Shown here: in pieces, positions 1 to 11,974 of the stretch
Layout: the number at the start of each line of letters is the position of its first letter
Position numbering within the stretch: position 1 is the first letter of the stretch
NCBI RefSeq assembly: GCF_023898315.1
Contig: NC_064619.1
Location: 501,986,594-502,050,593 of the forward strand
Length of the DNA stretch: 64,000 nt
Reading direction: 5' to 3'
Source: Schistocerca nitens
Taxonomy: Eukaryota > Arthropoda > Insecta > Orthoptera > Acrididae
Program-made: the position numbers and the translations under genes
The notes under the pieces: generated by a model
What the model was told of the DNA's origin: nothing
Database searches by the model: none
The model's input: the letters and a program-made list of their open reading frames with translations, nothing else

Positions 1-64
1 TACACAAACAGCCATTGCGGCTCCAAACAAACACAGTGAGCCTACTGAAGCCGCGTCTTCGGAC

Positions 65-343
65 TTGCCGTCACCCGTTCCGAAGCAACAACTTTCACAT
101 ACTGCTTACAGCCATGACTCGCCGACTCCGCCGTCTTCTATGACACTTCGGACGACTGTGCGACGGCAAAATAAAGTTAAACCAAAGGACTCCGTGGCTG
201 GAAGTAACTCAAAAAGTAAAGTCAGCGCAAAAACTGGCACAAAACCTGCGGATGTAGGTTCGAAGTCCGACGGTGAGATGGACTGGGCTTCCTACGCTTC
301 CCATCACCCACAAGTCTCGGACGATCATGAGTCAAGCTTATAA
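65..343 (+). CDS. ORF1 C-terminal part of LINE copy A
   Basis: This open frame ends 16 bases into ORF2. The protein is hydrophilic, rich in Ser, Pro, Lys and Thr, and has no zinc knuckle in the visible part. ORF1 of such LINEs usually makes an RNA-binding protein that packages the element RNA; here only the low-complexity tail is visible, so the role rests on position. The true start is probably upstream of the window, and the ATG at 65 is simply the first in-frame one. The end reads DHESSL followed by TAA. Alternative: a chance frame, made unlikely by the overlap arrangement. Confidence 0.5.
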   Translation: MPSPVPKQQLSHTAYSHDSPTPPSSMTLRTTVRRQNKVKPKDSVAGSNSKSKVSAKTGTKPADVGSKSDGEMDWASYASHHPQVSDDHESSL

Positions 344-3300
344 GTTTTTGTCCTTGAACATTAATAGAGTTAGGAGAGATTTAAAATTAGCAATGCTACG
401 GCAGTTTATCTATGAGTCCGAAGCTGATATAGTTCTGTTACAGGAAGTGTCTATCTTAAGTTTTCATGTATCAGGATTTGCAACAATCGTAAACACCGTG
501 GCGGACGGGGGTACAGGTACGGCCATTCTATCACGAGACGGAATCCCAGTGAGCAATATCGAAATGTTGGACTCCGGTAGAGGCATAGCTTGCCAAATTT
601 GTGACGTCGCCCTCGTCAATATCTATGCGCCATCAGGAACGACCTTAAAATCAGAAAGAGCTAACTTCTTTGAACAAGACATCATATACTTGTTACGCCG
701 CAACCCAACCCAGTTGATAATTAGTGGTGATTTCAACTGTGTGATCCACAGGAAAGACCAATCGCCCAACTTTAATTACTGTAGGGAACTACATGATCTG
801 GTGCGTCACCTACAGTTGAAGGATGCGTGGGAACTAAAATTTCCTACCGTGGTAAAGTACACGTACCTGACCACCACCGCATGTAGCCGTCTAGACCGTT
901 TGTACATCTCTGAGAACATTTGCCAACATATTCTGGACGCCGATGTCATTCCGGCTAGTTTCTCCGACCACTGCGCCCTCTGTGTTACGATAAATCTGGC
1001 CAAATAGCACACTAAATGGCATAGAATTCCGTGGAGCCTAAATGTTTCTATTCTCGCCGATGCCTTGCTACAAGATGTCATCTCCACGACATGGGCGGAT
1101 TGTCTCAAGCAATGCTGCAGATATCCGAGAAAGATAGCCTGGTGGAATGCTGTGGTCAAACGGAAAATGCGATTATCCTTAAGAAACTACAGTTGGCAAC
1201 GGGCGCAAGATGTCAAATGCACGATTGATTTTTACCATACAGTTCTGCGAGAGTTGTATGCGACTACGACACCAACCAACAGACAGCTGACGACCATCAA
1301 ACAAATAAAGGCGAAGCTTATAGGCATAAAGCGAACGCAGCTTGAAGGACTGAAGATCAGATCTAAAGCAAAATTGCTTCAAGAGGACGAACTTGGATCG
1401 CTGTATCACCTCATAAAACATCGTGCCAATCGCAAGCGAGCTTTTATCGCGGAGCTGGACACAGATGATGGACTCCGTTTGACCCGACAGAGTGATATTA
1501 TTGCTGCAGTTTATCGGTACTTCAAGGATCTGTACTCGCAATGCGATACATACGGTGATGACGGCGGCGATATCGTGTGTACTCTGCCCACCGTAGTCAC
1601 TCCTGCGGACAACTCGGCGGTCGTACACGATTTTGCTCCAGACGAAGTCCTTGAACTGATTTCTGGCTCGCCGTCGAATAAATCCCCTGGCCCTGATGGT
1701 TTGCCACGGGAATTTTATGTGCGCTTCTGGCCCATAATCGGACACGCATTTACAGATGTTCTCAATGAAGTGATGCGAGGGAGTGACGTGTCGGCCGAAA
1801 TGAAGGAAGGCCGAATTGTATTGATACCAAAAACCAAACACCGAAAAACCTTAGATAACTTCCGACCTATTACTTTACTCAATTTTGATTACAAAACCTT
1901 CGCCAGAGCACTCAACAGCAGATTGTCTCCGTTAATGAAGCAAGTGATTCACAACCATCAATCATGCATCCCTGGTCGCACTATTATGACGCCCCTTTCG
2001 GAATATAGAGATGTAATAGCCATAGCGTCAGTCACTAACGTGAATCTCGCATTGCTGTTTATCGACTTTTGCAAGGCTTTTGATCGCGTCCGCCACGAGT
2101 ACCTCCTACAGCTACTGCAGCGGTGTGGTTTTGATCAACGGATTATAAATGTCGTGCAACATTTCGTCACGGGCATTACAACCAGAATCAGCGTAAATGG
2201 ACAGCTTACTCAAGCCATCAAGGTCCAAAGAGGAGTGCCGCAGGGGAGCCCTCTCTCCATGATGTTATTTGTTTTATCGCTCGAGCCGCTCTTTCGCTCT
2301 ATTCATGACAAACTTGCAGGCCTTTCGATCGCCGGGACGTCCTTCGTGGTTCGTGCTTACGCCGACGACGTTGGAGTGTTATTGCGCAACGACGGAGACG
2401 TATCAACCCTCTAGACCGCGGTAGACGAGTACTGTCGTGCTTCCGGTGCTAAAATCAACGTCGGTAAATGCACCTTTGTCAACATTCGAGGATTCGACGC
2501 AGTTATTATACCTTGGGCGAAGCGTGTCGAAGCCCACACCACTCTGGGGATGATTATCGACAAATACCCGCTAAAAATGAATGCAAAAAATTGGAAGCAG
2601 GTCACCATTAAAATGCAAGGTGCCATCTATGAAAACAACTGGCAGTCCGTTAACATTCTCCAACGCATACGACTCCTCAGCAGTTATATATTCAGTAAAG
2701 CGTACTATATGGCCCAACTATTTCCAGTCCCCAAGATGCAGGCCAAACACGTGATGAAACTCTCTAATAGATTTATCTGGCAAGGGCACCTGTTCAAAGT
2801 GAAATACACCACGCTGACGTCTTCCAGACAGGCCGGCGGACTCAACATGCCTGACATTAACCGAAAGTGTACTGCGTTATATATTAAACGAATCACCCAT
2901 TTGTTGGACAAGGAACCTCTCAGCGTAACCAGTTGGCTCTTCCGAACCTTACAACCCACCGATATGCACCCACCGATTGATGTAGGTAAAATACATTACA
3001 AACTACGAAATGTCAAGCAGTTTTTTCTTGAAGTAAGCTATATTGATGGACATTATTTCACGCAGGATTTACCGACGACGCACCTGTTATTAAAAAGATG
3101 GACATCGCCAATAGTCCGGAATCCCACTGAACTTAAATACCCGAGTGTATGCAGTTTGGGACAACAAAAGGTTAACTGTCCACACTGCTGAAGTGGCGTC
3201 CATATGGTATAAAGTGGTAAACGATGTTATACCCACTAATGAAAGGTTGCATAGAATCGGTTTAAGTGACAGTGATAAATGCGTCCGCTGTGGTCTGGTC

Positions 3301-3640
3301 GACACCTTACGCCATCGCTTCACTTGTGGCGGTCATCTCATTAACTGGAAATGGGTGCAGCAGAGGCTGGGCCTGATTACCCGCACCAGCCCAGCCAGCC
3401 ACTGCACCGACATCCTGCTCTCGCCGGACGCGAAACATTTTCCCGCTACCAAGAACAACATCGTGACGTGGATGTTAGGACAGTTTGTGACATATATCAT
3501 CATCCACAATAGTGAAGATAATCTCATTAGTTTCGAGGCTTACATGAGAACGGCACGCTGGAAGATGTAACGTTACCCAAATTTCAGGAAGATGTTTGCT
3601 AACATGTTAGACATAATTTTTGAAAAACAAGGCGTAGGGT
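327..3640 (+). pseudogene. ORF2 of LINE copy A: endonuclease and reverse transcriptase, broken
   Basis: One reading frame carries an apurinic-type endonuclease (327-1004; LLQEV, GDFN and SDH catalytic signatures) followed by RT (1065-3140). RT signatures are SPGPDGLP, LLFIDFCKAFDR, RGVPQGSPLS and YADDV, so the catalytic Asp pair is present. The probable start is ATG 327, which overlaps ORF1. Two in-frame amber codons interrupt the same frame, at 1005-1007 (between endonuclease and RT) and 2412-2414 (just after YADD). Near 3144 the frame shifts by one and continues to 3570 with a C-x2-C-x7-H-x3-C cluster (about 3280-3327). Reading past the TAA at 3568-3570 still gives protein-like sequence to about 3630, so that stop is probably also a mutation. 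The copy is dead but not old. Confidence 0.85.
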
Positions 3641-4110
3641 AATTCTCGATGCCGGTAAGGACACAAATCACATGCAAGACTATGTAGCGAACAAAATACA
3701 CAACGAATAAGGGGTTACACCTGTTCCTAGGACTACTCCCGACTTCCCAATGGTGTTATTAACTTCATTATGATGTTTTCATTAATTTATGTTCCTGTGC
3801 ATCTCTTGTTATCCGTTTGTATGCCCGAAATGACTTTGAGTTTGGACGGTTATGAATCAAATTACAGAACTGTCATTCTAGTTAAGACAGTCAATTATAT
3901 ATATGTCTGCGTTTTGGTTCTATGTCTCTGTCTGGACTGAAGAGGCTATTCTCAGTTTACTATTTTGTTATATTTTGTAAGCTTACAAATGGCACTATGT
4001 TGAAATGTGTTCTTCAGTCTATTGTAGGATACAATTCGTGTTGAAACAGTTCCAGCACTTCGATATTTTGTTTTTGTGCTTATGTACATATATGGTTGTT
4101 TTAATAAAGG
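3641..4110. other. AT-rich interval, probable LINE 3' region and spacer
   Basis: No coding similarity is visible. This may include the 3' untranslated part of LINE copy A, but I see no clear poly(A) or microsatellite tail that would fix its end. Confidence 0.4.
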
Positions 4111-4306
4111 GAAAAAAATAGCGCAACTGCCAAGATAACTGGCTTGGAATGGGAAAACCCGGGTTCGAATCTCGAAGAAACCTGACGGATGTTATCCTTT
4201 TCGTTTGTATTTTTTCATATCTCAATTGATAGGGATAGGAGGGTTAATAAGGTAAGTAAATCAACAAGGAATGATAATAATATGGTAGGCAAACTAATTT
4301 CCCAAA
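4111..4306 (+). repeat. Left terminal inverted repeat with tRNA-like segment
   Basis: Pairs with 6632-6816. Bases about 4119-4175 resemble the 3' two thirds of a tRNA: TAGCGCAAC, a CCAAG/CTTGG stem (anticodon-arm-like) and a box B at 4161-4170. The remainder (about 4176-4306) has no tRNA character but is still conserved between the arms. The left arm ends near TTTCCCAAAC. Confidence 0.75.
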
Positions 4307-4886
4307 CGTCGTGAGTTAGTAAAGTATGAAACTTTTAAGCCTTGTCACATGAAAACAACTCCGAGTAAGAGTGCTGCGAATTCCTCACGAGGGATCACAG
4401 ATAGCCAACCGTGCGACGCTTGTTTATAGCGAGGCACGGGACAGAATGCACGCGGGGAGAGTATGTTGTCACGTTTGCCTCTTCGTCATGTCATATTTGT
4501 GAACCTGGAATAGTGAAGATGTCCAGCACGAGCCTTATAGAAGTCAATCGGAAAGAGTTGTTTTCCGTCATTAGGCTGCCGCAAACCTCGCAGATACATG
4601 TAGTGATTTTTCTATCGTTAATGCGCCGAATGAAATACGTTTTGTGAATGAATACAGTGTTCTTCCTTAAGTAACATATGACGAGCACTTTATGTAGTTT
4701 GTAGTAACTAGCTCGTCTGTTTTGCCGTAATAACTAATTATTGTTTGCTGTGTCATATCTTTCAGGTGCATAATTTGAATATTTGAGGATGTACACTCTT
4801 CGACTAGCGCTGTAATATATAATTGGGAGCCTGTCACAGACGATGGCATGCGGGAAGTTACCGACGCTGTGTTTTAGTTTGTAAAA

Positions 4887-6565
4887 GTGTTGCAAGGCAG
4901 ATGCATTATCAATGCACTACCGGAAGCAGGCATTTCTGTTTCTCGGCGTTCCAGATTGATAGGAGCGGCTATCGTCGAGCGATTTTTGGAGCTGACGAAC
5001 AAAGTGACTTTTGTTGATACTGAAGTACTATACCATGATGACGAAGCAGAAGTTTACTCAGTGGAAGATATCCCGACTAGTGAATCACAAAATGGTCACA
5101 ACACTTTGGAAATCTCCACGTCACTGGGCATATGTGCTTCATCTGTTCCCGATGAGTATTACGAACCGGTTACTAAACGATTGAACTACGGCGCTATACC
5201 CCTTGAAGTAAAAGTAAAGGCGGTAGCGCTAGCCAGGAATCATCCAAATTGGAACTTACAAACACTGCAAAAGAATGGAGCAACAACAGCCCTGGGAAGG
5301 AAGAAGGACTTGAAATTGTGGGAAAATGATATCGTTAAAGGAGGGACAAGATACGACAAATACCAAGCGATAAATAAGTGGACATATGACCGATTTGTCG
5401 AATCTCGTTGTCGTAACGAGAATGTAACAACGAGAATACTTCAGGAGTGGGATCAAGGAGTATACTTCAGGAATGGGCTGCAGGTGCAGCGCTTCAATAT
5501 ACGGCCAACAAGGATTTTACGTTTGCTGCATCATTATCTTGGGAAAGAAATTTCAAATCGGAGTATAAAATTCGTCAACAGCACTTCACTAAATACATCT
5601 CTCATAAGGAGGTACAAAATATAGAAGATATACAGAAAGTGGCGGCTCTTTTCAGCACGCAAACGGCGTCACATATGACCGGTTTTAATCGTGATTACGT
5701 GATCAACGCCGATCAAACAGGACGCGAGTATCGGGTGAACATTCGACGCACGTTGTCGCATAAGGGAGAAAAACGAACCCTTGTCGCAGTTGGTAGTAAA
5801 AACAAACTAACACATTCGTACACGGCGCAATACGCCATCACAGCCTCTGGAAATGTGTTGGCTAAGGTTTCCCTGTGTTTACAAGAAACGAATGTTACAT
5901 TTCGTCATCAGGTTGTAGAAGAGGTCAATCGTTTAACCGACTCGTTGCAAAATGTTAACATTACCTGCTCCAAATCTGGGAAACTGACGAATGCGATTTA
6001 CGGAACATTTCTTGAGAATGTTTTAAAACCATACGTTTCTGATAACAAGTTTTGTCTAATTGTGGATTCCTGTAGTGGACAAATTAATACTACAATATAT
6101 GACACAATGTTTATAGATGGCGAGGGTCAGCCGACGTGCACAGTAAAAGTAATACCGCCAAACTGCAAACCTGTGTGCCATCCGTGTGATGTTTATTTCT
6201 ATCGCCAGGTTAAAAACTTTATTTCCAGGCTTCAGAATTTCAGTGTGCTTCTGGAAATCCAGCGGGAATTGCACAACCGGACGGACGCAATAAATATTCA
6301 CAGCATGATTCATAACCAACTTTCAGCACCGATCTCCCAGGCAATGATATCGTATGCGTGGTACACATCAAAATTAATTCCCGAAAAAGACATATTTTTA
6401 AATGTAAACCAAGTTTGTTTTCCGCCGACTCTTCGGAAGGAACAGTGTAGCTGTCGAAAGACTGCATTCATTAGATGTTCTTGGAGCCGTGAGTGTATTT
6501 GTTTCGAATGTTTATATGACAACTACCATCCATCTAGTTATTCGAAGAAAAGTGAGGACACGTAG
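4887..6565 (+). pseudogene. pogo-group DDE transposase, frameshifted
   Basis: The N-terminal half (frame of 4887-5440) includes a CENPB/Tc5-type DNA-binding-like stretch (DKYQAINKWTYDRFVE). The catalytic half (frame of 5447-6565) has Asp in NADQTG (codon 5711-5713), Asp in IVDSCSGQ (6065-6067) and Asp in PCDVYFYRQ (6188-6190), that is DD40D by my count. A Cys-rich tail follows (about 6439-6540: CSCRK, CSW, CICFEC), perhaps zinc-binding. The two halves are put out of frame by a 26-bp imperfect tandem duplication (5436-5461 and 5462-5487) carrying ATACTTCAGGA twice. Family assignment rests on the NADQTG...KGEK and IPP...PCDV layout; the start codon is uncertain. Confidence 0.75.
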
Positions 6566-6631
6566 CAGTGGCTGGAAGAGCCATTGTAAAGTGACCTGGA
6601 GTAACATTTTAGTCGTTTACTATCCAAAGAG

Positions 6632-6816
6632 GTTTGAGAAATTTATTTGCCTACCTTTCATTCCTTATTGATTTACTTACTTTATTAACCCTCCTATCCC
6701 TATCAATTGAGATATGGTAAAATAGAAAAGAAGAACATCCGCTAGGTCTCTTCGGGATTCGAACGCGGGTTTTCCAATTCCCAACAAGTTAGCTGGGCCG
6801 TTGCGCTATTTTTTTC
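6632..6816 (-). repeat. Right terminal inverted repeat with tRNA-like segment
   Basis: Reverse-complement partner of 4111-4306, with box B on the minus strand at about 6757-6767. The outer edge merges with a T-run that is also the poly(A) tail of the adjoining SINE. Confidence 0.75.
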
Positions 6817-6973
6817 TTTTTTAATCTCATTTTGTTCATTTTCGTCCGTTGCATCTGCTCGTGGCGGACGTCACAAGACACCCGTTGCAGTTCGTCGTTG
6901 ATCCATTAACTCAGTTTTTTTTTGTTACAGAGGGTAGCTAACCCTCTGACCGAATAAGCTGAGTTACCGTACC
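6816..6973 (-). mobile_element. tRNA-headed SINE, 'TAGCTCAG' family
   Basis: Reads on the minus strand from a GCCGGTACGGTAACTCAG head through TCGGTCAGAGGGTTAGC to an A-rich tail that touches the inverted repeat of the neighbouring transposon. A second copy lies at 47567-47735 in plus orientation. I saw no clear target-site duplication. Confidence 0.7.
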
Positions 6974-7975
6974 GGCATCGCTACCGTTGCTGTCGGCGAA
7001 AAGCGTTAACCATGTGGGTACAGAAGCGCCAGTTGTAAAAGTTTCTTACCTCGATTTCTGGAAAAGTCTGCGTTTGCGGACCCCATACCTGATGATGAAA
7101 AATGCTCTATTTACAATTATCTATCGATCCCGCCAGTTTTGAGCCGATTGCTCGTCATAAACTTTAGGGGTGATTTTCTCAAAAACGCGGTGCTGTTGAC
7201 CCAACATATCTTAGATTTCTTCGTTTTAGGTTGTACACAAGCGACCTGCCAAATTTGAGCCGAATCGGTTGGCCGTGTCTGAGGCCTTCCCCTTGTCAGT
7301 CTTAATTGCCCGCTTCTTTGACTACGCCCTCTTCTATCTCCACTTCCTCCTCCTACACCCGTGTAAACTGCTATTTATGATTCGAATACATTGTTATAGA
7401 ACTCATGATAAATTGGAGGGATGTAGTTCTTTATTTCCTAATGATTTTTTCCACTTTTTAAGCTCTGTTTCACACTGTCTTGATGGAAAAGCTGCAGAAG
7501 AGGTACTGATAGGCGACCGATGTTTTGCATCGTAAAATCCGCTTCAATAAACTCAAGATCACGTTTTAGTGAATACTTGAACTGCACTGTTAGAGAATTT
7601 CCTTTGCTAATTCTGCTCCTATTAATATTCCTTCATTGCACTAATTTTCCTTGAGTGTTTTCAGCAACTTAGTCCTGTGCTATGGCAACCATGGCTTTAA
7701 TTGCAAGGAAGTTTTCTCTTTCCATTTCCATCAATGAGAACTCTAGGTTGACCATCTTTACTACTTCCATCCTATCCTGTAGAACAAGTACATATTTCAA
7801 GTTTTTCTTTGCATTATTACAGTCCATGTATGTATGGCCAGGTCCAAGGGCTTGTGGTCTGTTGTGTCAACATGCTGATTTTGCGTCAAGTTGCACATCC
7901 ATTAATTCAAAACAGGGCCTATTTAAAGAGGCGTTAAATTATTATTGATTTAAGCGCACTAAGGAGCACTTATGA
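6974..7975. other. Non-coding interval
   Basis: Only short frames without recognisable domains. Nothing beyond ordinary AT-rich spacer is visible. Confidence 0.4.
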
Positions 7976-9335
7976 CTAGTTCTTCTTCGATGCTCTCTTC
8001 CGTTTCAAATATCTGTTGAGCCCTGATGATAATTTCTCCTTCCTCTCCTCTGAAAGGGGCTTCCGACGTTTAGGTACTCTAGGCGGTGAGGTCCAAGAGT
8101 CTACGACAGCACAAAATTTGGAACGATCTTCTACCTCAAGATCAGAGATCACAGTCGAATCCAAGTCCTTTAGTACTTCATTAAGCGCAGATTTCCAGTC
8201 TTGTAGCTTTTAACCAATGAGAAGATCTCCTTGGTAAGCCTATTGTTCATTCGTTGTAGGTGACCATAGAACTTGAGCCTCCTACGTCGCATACTGGTAT
8301 TGGCTGATTCTAACTGTTGACACAGTTCAGAATTAGACTTCAGTCGGTGCGTGCCATCTGGGAGCAATCTCGGGCCATGAATTTTTCTGAGAATACGTCT
8401 TTCGGCTTTCTCCAGGTCATCTATCGCTCCTTTTCTGTTCGTCAAGAGGGTCTCTGCGGCACATAGTAACTGTGGTCTGACAGCAGTTCTGTAATGACAG
8501 ACCTTAGCATTCTTCGAAGCGCACTTCTTGTTGTACAGATTGTGGGACAATTGCTATGCTGCGTTGAGTTTGTTACGCTTTTCTGAGATGGAATTGCCGT
8601 CTCTTCCCATTCACCAAGATAACGAAAGCGATTGACTCTCCCAACCGTTCCATGTAAAGTGTCAAATAGATGTTACCGGAGTGCCGGTTCACAAAGTAGT
8701 TCCTCTTGTCATACGATATTTGTAACCCTGGCTTCACCGCTATCTCATGCAGGGCTTGGACAGCAATGTCAGCATCCGTAGAGTTGTTGGTTAAAATTGC
8801 AATGTCATCTGCTAAGCAAGGCTCCTTATCTCGATTCTTAGGGTCCCGGCTCCAATGGTAACTGGTTTCATTCCTAGATTCCTCAGCGTACATTCCCAGG
8901 TTTTGATCACTTTATCAAGCACCAGATTAAACAGAATGGGTGATAGACCATCATCCTGTCATACTCCCGTTTTGATGTTGAAACTCCGAGATAGTTCTCC
9001 TCTGAACTTCACCTTAGAAGTTGTATCCATGAGTGTCTGTTTGATGAGGGTGTGTGTGTTATAATCCACATCTCGTTCTGAGTACTAAAAAGAGAATTTG
9101 GCGGTCGATGGAATCATGAGCTTTCGTAAAGTCCACCGTGATGTTAGTACTCCTTTCTTGTTTTAGCAGGAGAATGGTTTTAAAATTAAAGATCTGCACG
9201 GCACAGGACCTCCCACGTCGAAATCCTCCTTGATATTCACCAGTTGTTTGATCACATTGACTTTCTACAATGTCCAGTAAAATCTAGGAGAGCACTTTGT
9301 ATTCTATTGGCTGCAGAGAAATTCTCCGGTAGTTG
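7976..9335 (-). pseudogene. Decayed LINE reverse transcriptase, RTE/jockey-like, 5'-truncated
   Basis: Reading the minus strand from 9335, pieces of an RT appear in several frames: NYRRISL (about 9330), GGFRRGRSC (about 9220), VDFTKAHDSIDR (about 9135; palm motif A), DGLSPILFNLVLDKV (about 8945) and ADDIAILTN (about 8815; palm motif C). A C-terminal segment follows at 8170-8550 with TAVRPQLLCAAETL, AERRILRKIHGP and RRLKFYGHLQRM, typical of the region after RT in RTE-like elements. Several frameshifts separate the pieces. It is older than the RTE copy at 47.8-51.0 kb. Confidence 0.7.
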
Positions 9336-11974
9336 CGTTAAATATAAGTAACTTGAAAAGTGTACACATTAACCTACTGCACTACATTAAAAATATATAT
9401 CCGAAGCTTCATTAAAGAAAGCAGCAATTCTCCTTTCTTCCGCCATGTCACTTGTACTAGCTGTGTTCTAGATGCAGTCCAGACATTAGCTTACAGCCTA
9501 AGCTTTATCGTCACGGAGGGCATAACTGTGCTGGAGATCGCTTGTAGTTCTTTCACTGTAAAGATATCCGTACTATAACTTTACAAATCTTTACTTAGAT
9601 TTTTCTTATGAAATGTCACTTGTACCATTCACACTCTCAGCCTCTCAGTTAACTGACTCACACTGATACCTGTATGGGAAGGGAGGGGCTACTCACCACA
9701 GTTAACTAAGGTGTATTTAGTGTGGCGGGTAGCGCCGACTTGGAATGAAAGGTTTAATGTGCTATAGTTTAAAAAAACTTAGCATTAATGGCTATTGCCG
9801 CCTAGTTAGTTGTATTTAGTACTAAGTTAAGAATCAACAAATGCGCACTGCAGATTATGCACTAGTTGTGTCATAGCGTAGCGAATGGTTGCGATGTTAG
9901 GTTTATGTTAGCACTAACTTTAATAACTGGAGATATAGTAGAGTTATTGCGTGTGATCTAACCAACATTGTTACTGATGGTTTTGACCAGTAGTTACTTC
10001 TCTTGATTATCCGTTTGCGCTGCCTTCTGTTGGTATGTTACAGTGCGTCCCAGACGGCAAATGTTTGAGAGACTGCGAATTTGTTATTACGACCTTAAGC
10101 GGGCCGTAAATCAGACATATGAATTAATTATAGGAGGAAGTCGTTTCTGATGTTTTAGAAAAATGTGTTTCTTTTACGAATGTTGAAAATTTTAATTGTT
10201 AGAAACGTTGTAATTCATCAATATTTTGTGTTTTATGATGTCACTAAATGTTAAAACGTCTCCAGCTGCCAAATCGGCAACGTTGTCGTAAGGAGTGTGT
10301 CAATTAGAAAACGCCACATTATTTACAGTTCAGAGTAAACTGCTTGTCATGTCTGGTTGCATTGCGCCCGCAGTCTTTCTGTAATTGTGCAGACGCTGGC
10401 TCTAACGACCAGGAAGTAGACGTCCCGAAGATACGGGCGGACTTACTTTCTATTAAAGACATAAACAAAAGAAATGTTTAGCTCATCTATGTCAATAAAA
10501 CCCAGCCCCGGCACGCCACGGTAAAGTAATTTCTCTTTTAACCGAGAATTGCGTTGCAGATCGATCTGTTCCACCTGCACATATATAGAACGTCTTGCAG
10601 ATGAAATGAAAACGGTCTCAAAACCAGCTCCAAAACATATGTAGGATTGGCAGTGCCCTCAAAGAGTTTAGAAAACTATTCCACTAATTCTTTCAACGCC
10701 ATAATGACTTTTTAAAATTCTTGTTTTCTTTAACACCAGTGAATTCAGGGGAATGAACGGTGTTTTTGTCAAAAGTTGCCCCTTCCACAATGCGATTTTC
10801 CTTTTAAATGCATCCCCACAAAATCAGAAATGTTTCTTACCTTGCAGCGTCTTACCGCGGCTTGTGCGCAGTGAAATCCATTTGAAGTGAAGGGTCTGCA
10901 ATTCATTCTCGATGATCTGATGTTCGCTCCTGTTTTCTCTTCTCCATCAGAACAATGGCGGGTCTTAAATCGAAAATCGTTCCAGGCACGACCCTCAACT
11001 GAACCAACGCTGTATGTAGTAATATGTAACCTCTCAATACTCTTTGTTCCTTTCCATAAAAAACTGTTATAACTGAGTATGTAATAAAGCGATAAACTTC
11101 AAAAAATATGTTATTTCGTACTACCAATTTCATTGAGAACTCCATGTCTCATAGTGTAACACAAAGTGCTTCTTAATGTCTAGAACAATCAATGCTGTAC
11201 AAATCGTCTGTCGATCGTTGTAAGTGTTTGCTCTTTTACCGTCAAGCATACCTTTAAATTTTTTCTGTACGGTGTTTTAAAGCCGTAAAGCCGTTCTACA
11301 GCAAATCTGCGGTACCCGTCAATTACGCGACTGCACGATGGATATTGAGAATTCCCATCCTTGTCTTCTGTGATTCCCATTCATTTCGACAGGTTTGAAC
11401 ATCCCTAGACTGCATTTTCTCGTGAAAACAACCATTGGACTTATGAACTTCTTCTGTACAACGAGCTAATAGGGAAGGAAAAACTGAAGATAGTCGTGAC
11501 AACCAAAAAATGCCGCACAAAATGTCAAAAGAAACAATGTTCCACCTGTCTTCTAAGTGAAATGGCGAGCTAACTGAGTAGTTACGAGAAGGACGGACCA
11601 AAGCCGAGACAAGTAGAGCCTCGGACTGTGCACATGCAACACATCTCGCACGTATAAGGTACTGCATCGATGTCTGACGCTCACTTATGGTGAAAAGAGT
11701 GTCAACACGGGAAGTCCCACTCTACCACAATGACATCATTCACCATCACAAGAAAAAAAAAGATGTAACTCATAGCCGTCGTCCCCCGGTAGCAATACAA
11801 GCTGATAAACGCTACGTACAAACTATGGCTCGTAAGTACACGGAGAAAAACACGTAGCAACTGTTTGCTGTATTTTCTGGAGTCAACGGGGAGAGCAGCG
11901 TCGACCCAGACAGTATGCAACCGCCTCTATATGACAAATTTGGCCTATCGGTGCCTTTCACAAACAACATTGTA
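9336..11974. other. Long interval without recognisable genes
   Basis: Frames here are short and show no domain I recognise. I see no SINE head, inverted repeat or LTR pair. Confidence 0.4.

Larger units (their letters stand above)
1..3640 (+). mobile_element. L1/Tx1-like non-LTR retrotransposon, copy A (5' end outside window)
   Basis: An almost complete LINE runs off the left edge of the window. It holds the end of ORF1, then ORF2 with an AP-type endonuclease, a reverse transcriptase and a C-terminal Cys/His segment. The RT phrase around NFRPITLLN and the overlapping ORF1/ORF2 layout resemble L1/Tx1-type elements, not the RTE, CR1 and jockey LINEs found elsewhere here; the clade is my inference. 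A diverged relative lies at about 28.0-31.75 kb. I could not fix the 3' end; coding similarity fades near 3640. Confidence 0.8.
4111..6816 (+). mobile_element. pogo-like DDE transposon with about 185-195 bp tRNA-like terminal inverted repeats
   Basis: Two long inverted repeats bracket a transposase. The left arm (4111-4306) begins AAAAAAATAGCGCAAC and the right arm (6632-6816) reads as its reverse complement. Both arms share the GGGTTCGAAT-like box B, the block TCTCAATTGATAGGGATAGG and the block GTAAGTAAATCAA. The only gene between them is a DDE transposase on the plus strand. I found no convincing target-site duplication; the outer A/T runs obscure the exact ends. The right arm abuts a minus-strand SINE. 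Confidence 0.75.

Noticed and set aside
4098..6824. Possible TTTTAAT target duplication around the pogo-like element
   Set aside because: The words are not adjacent to the repeat ends and lie in A/T runs, so chance is likely.
9360..9578. Short frame with a signal-peptide-like hydrophobic stretch
   Set aside because: No start context, domain or neighbour support; length is within chance.
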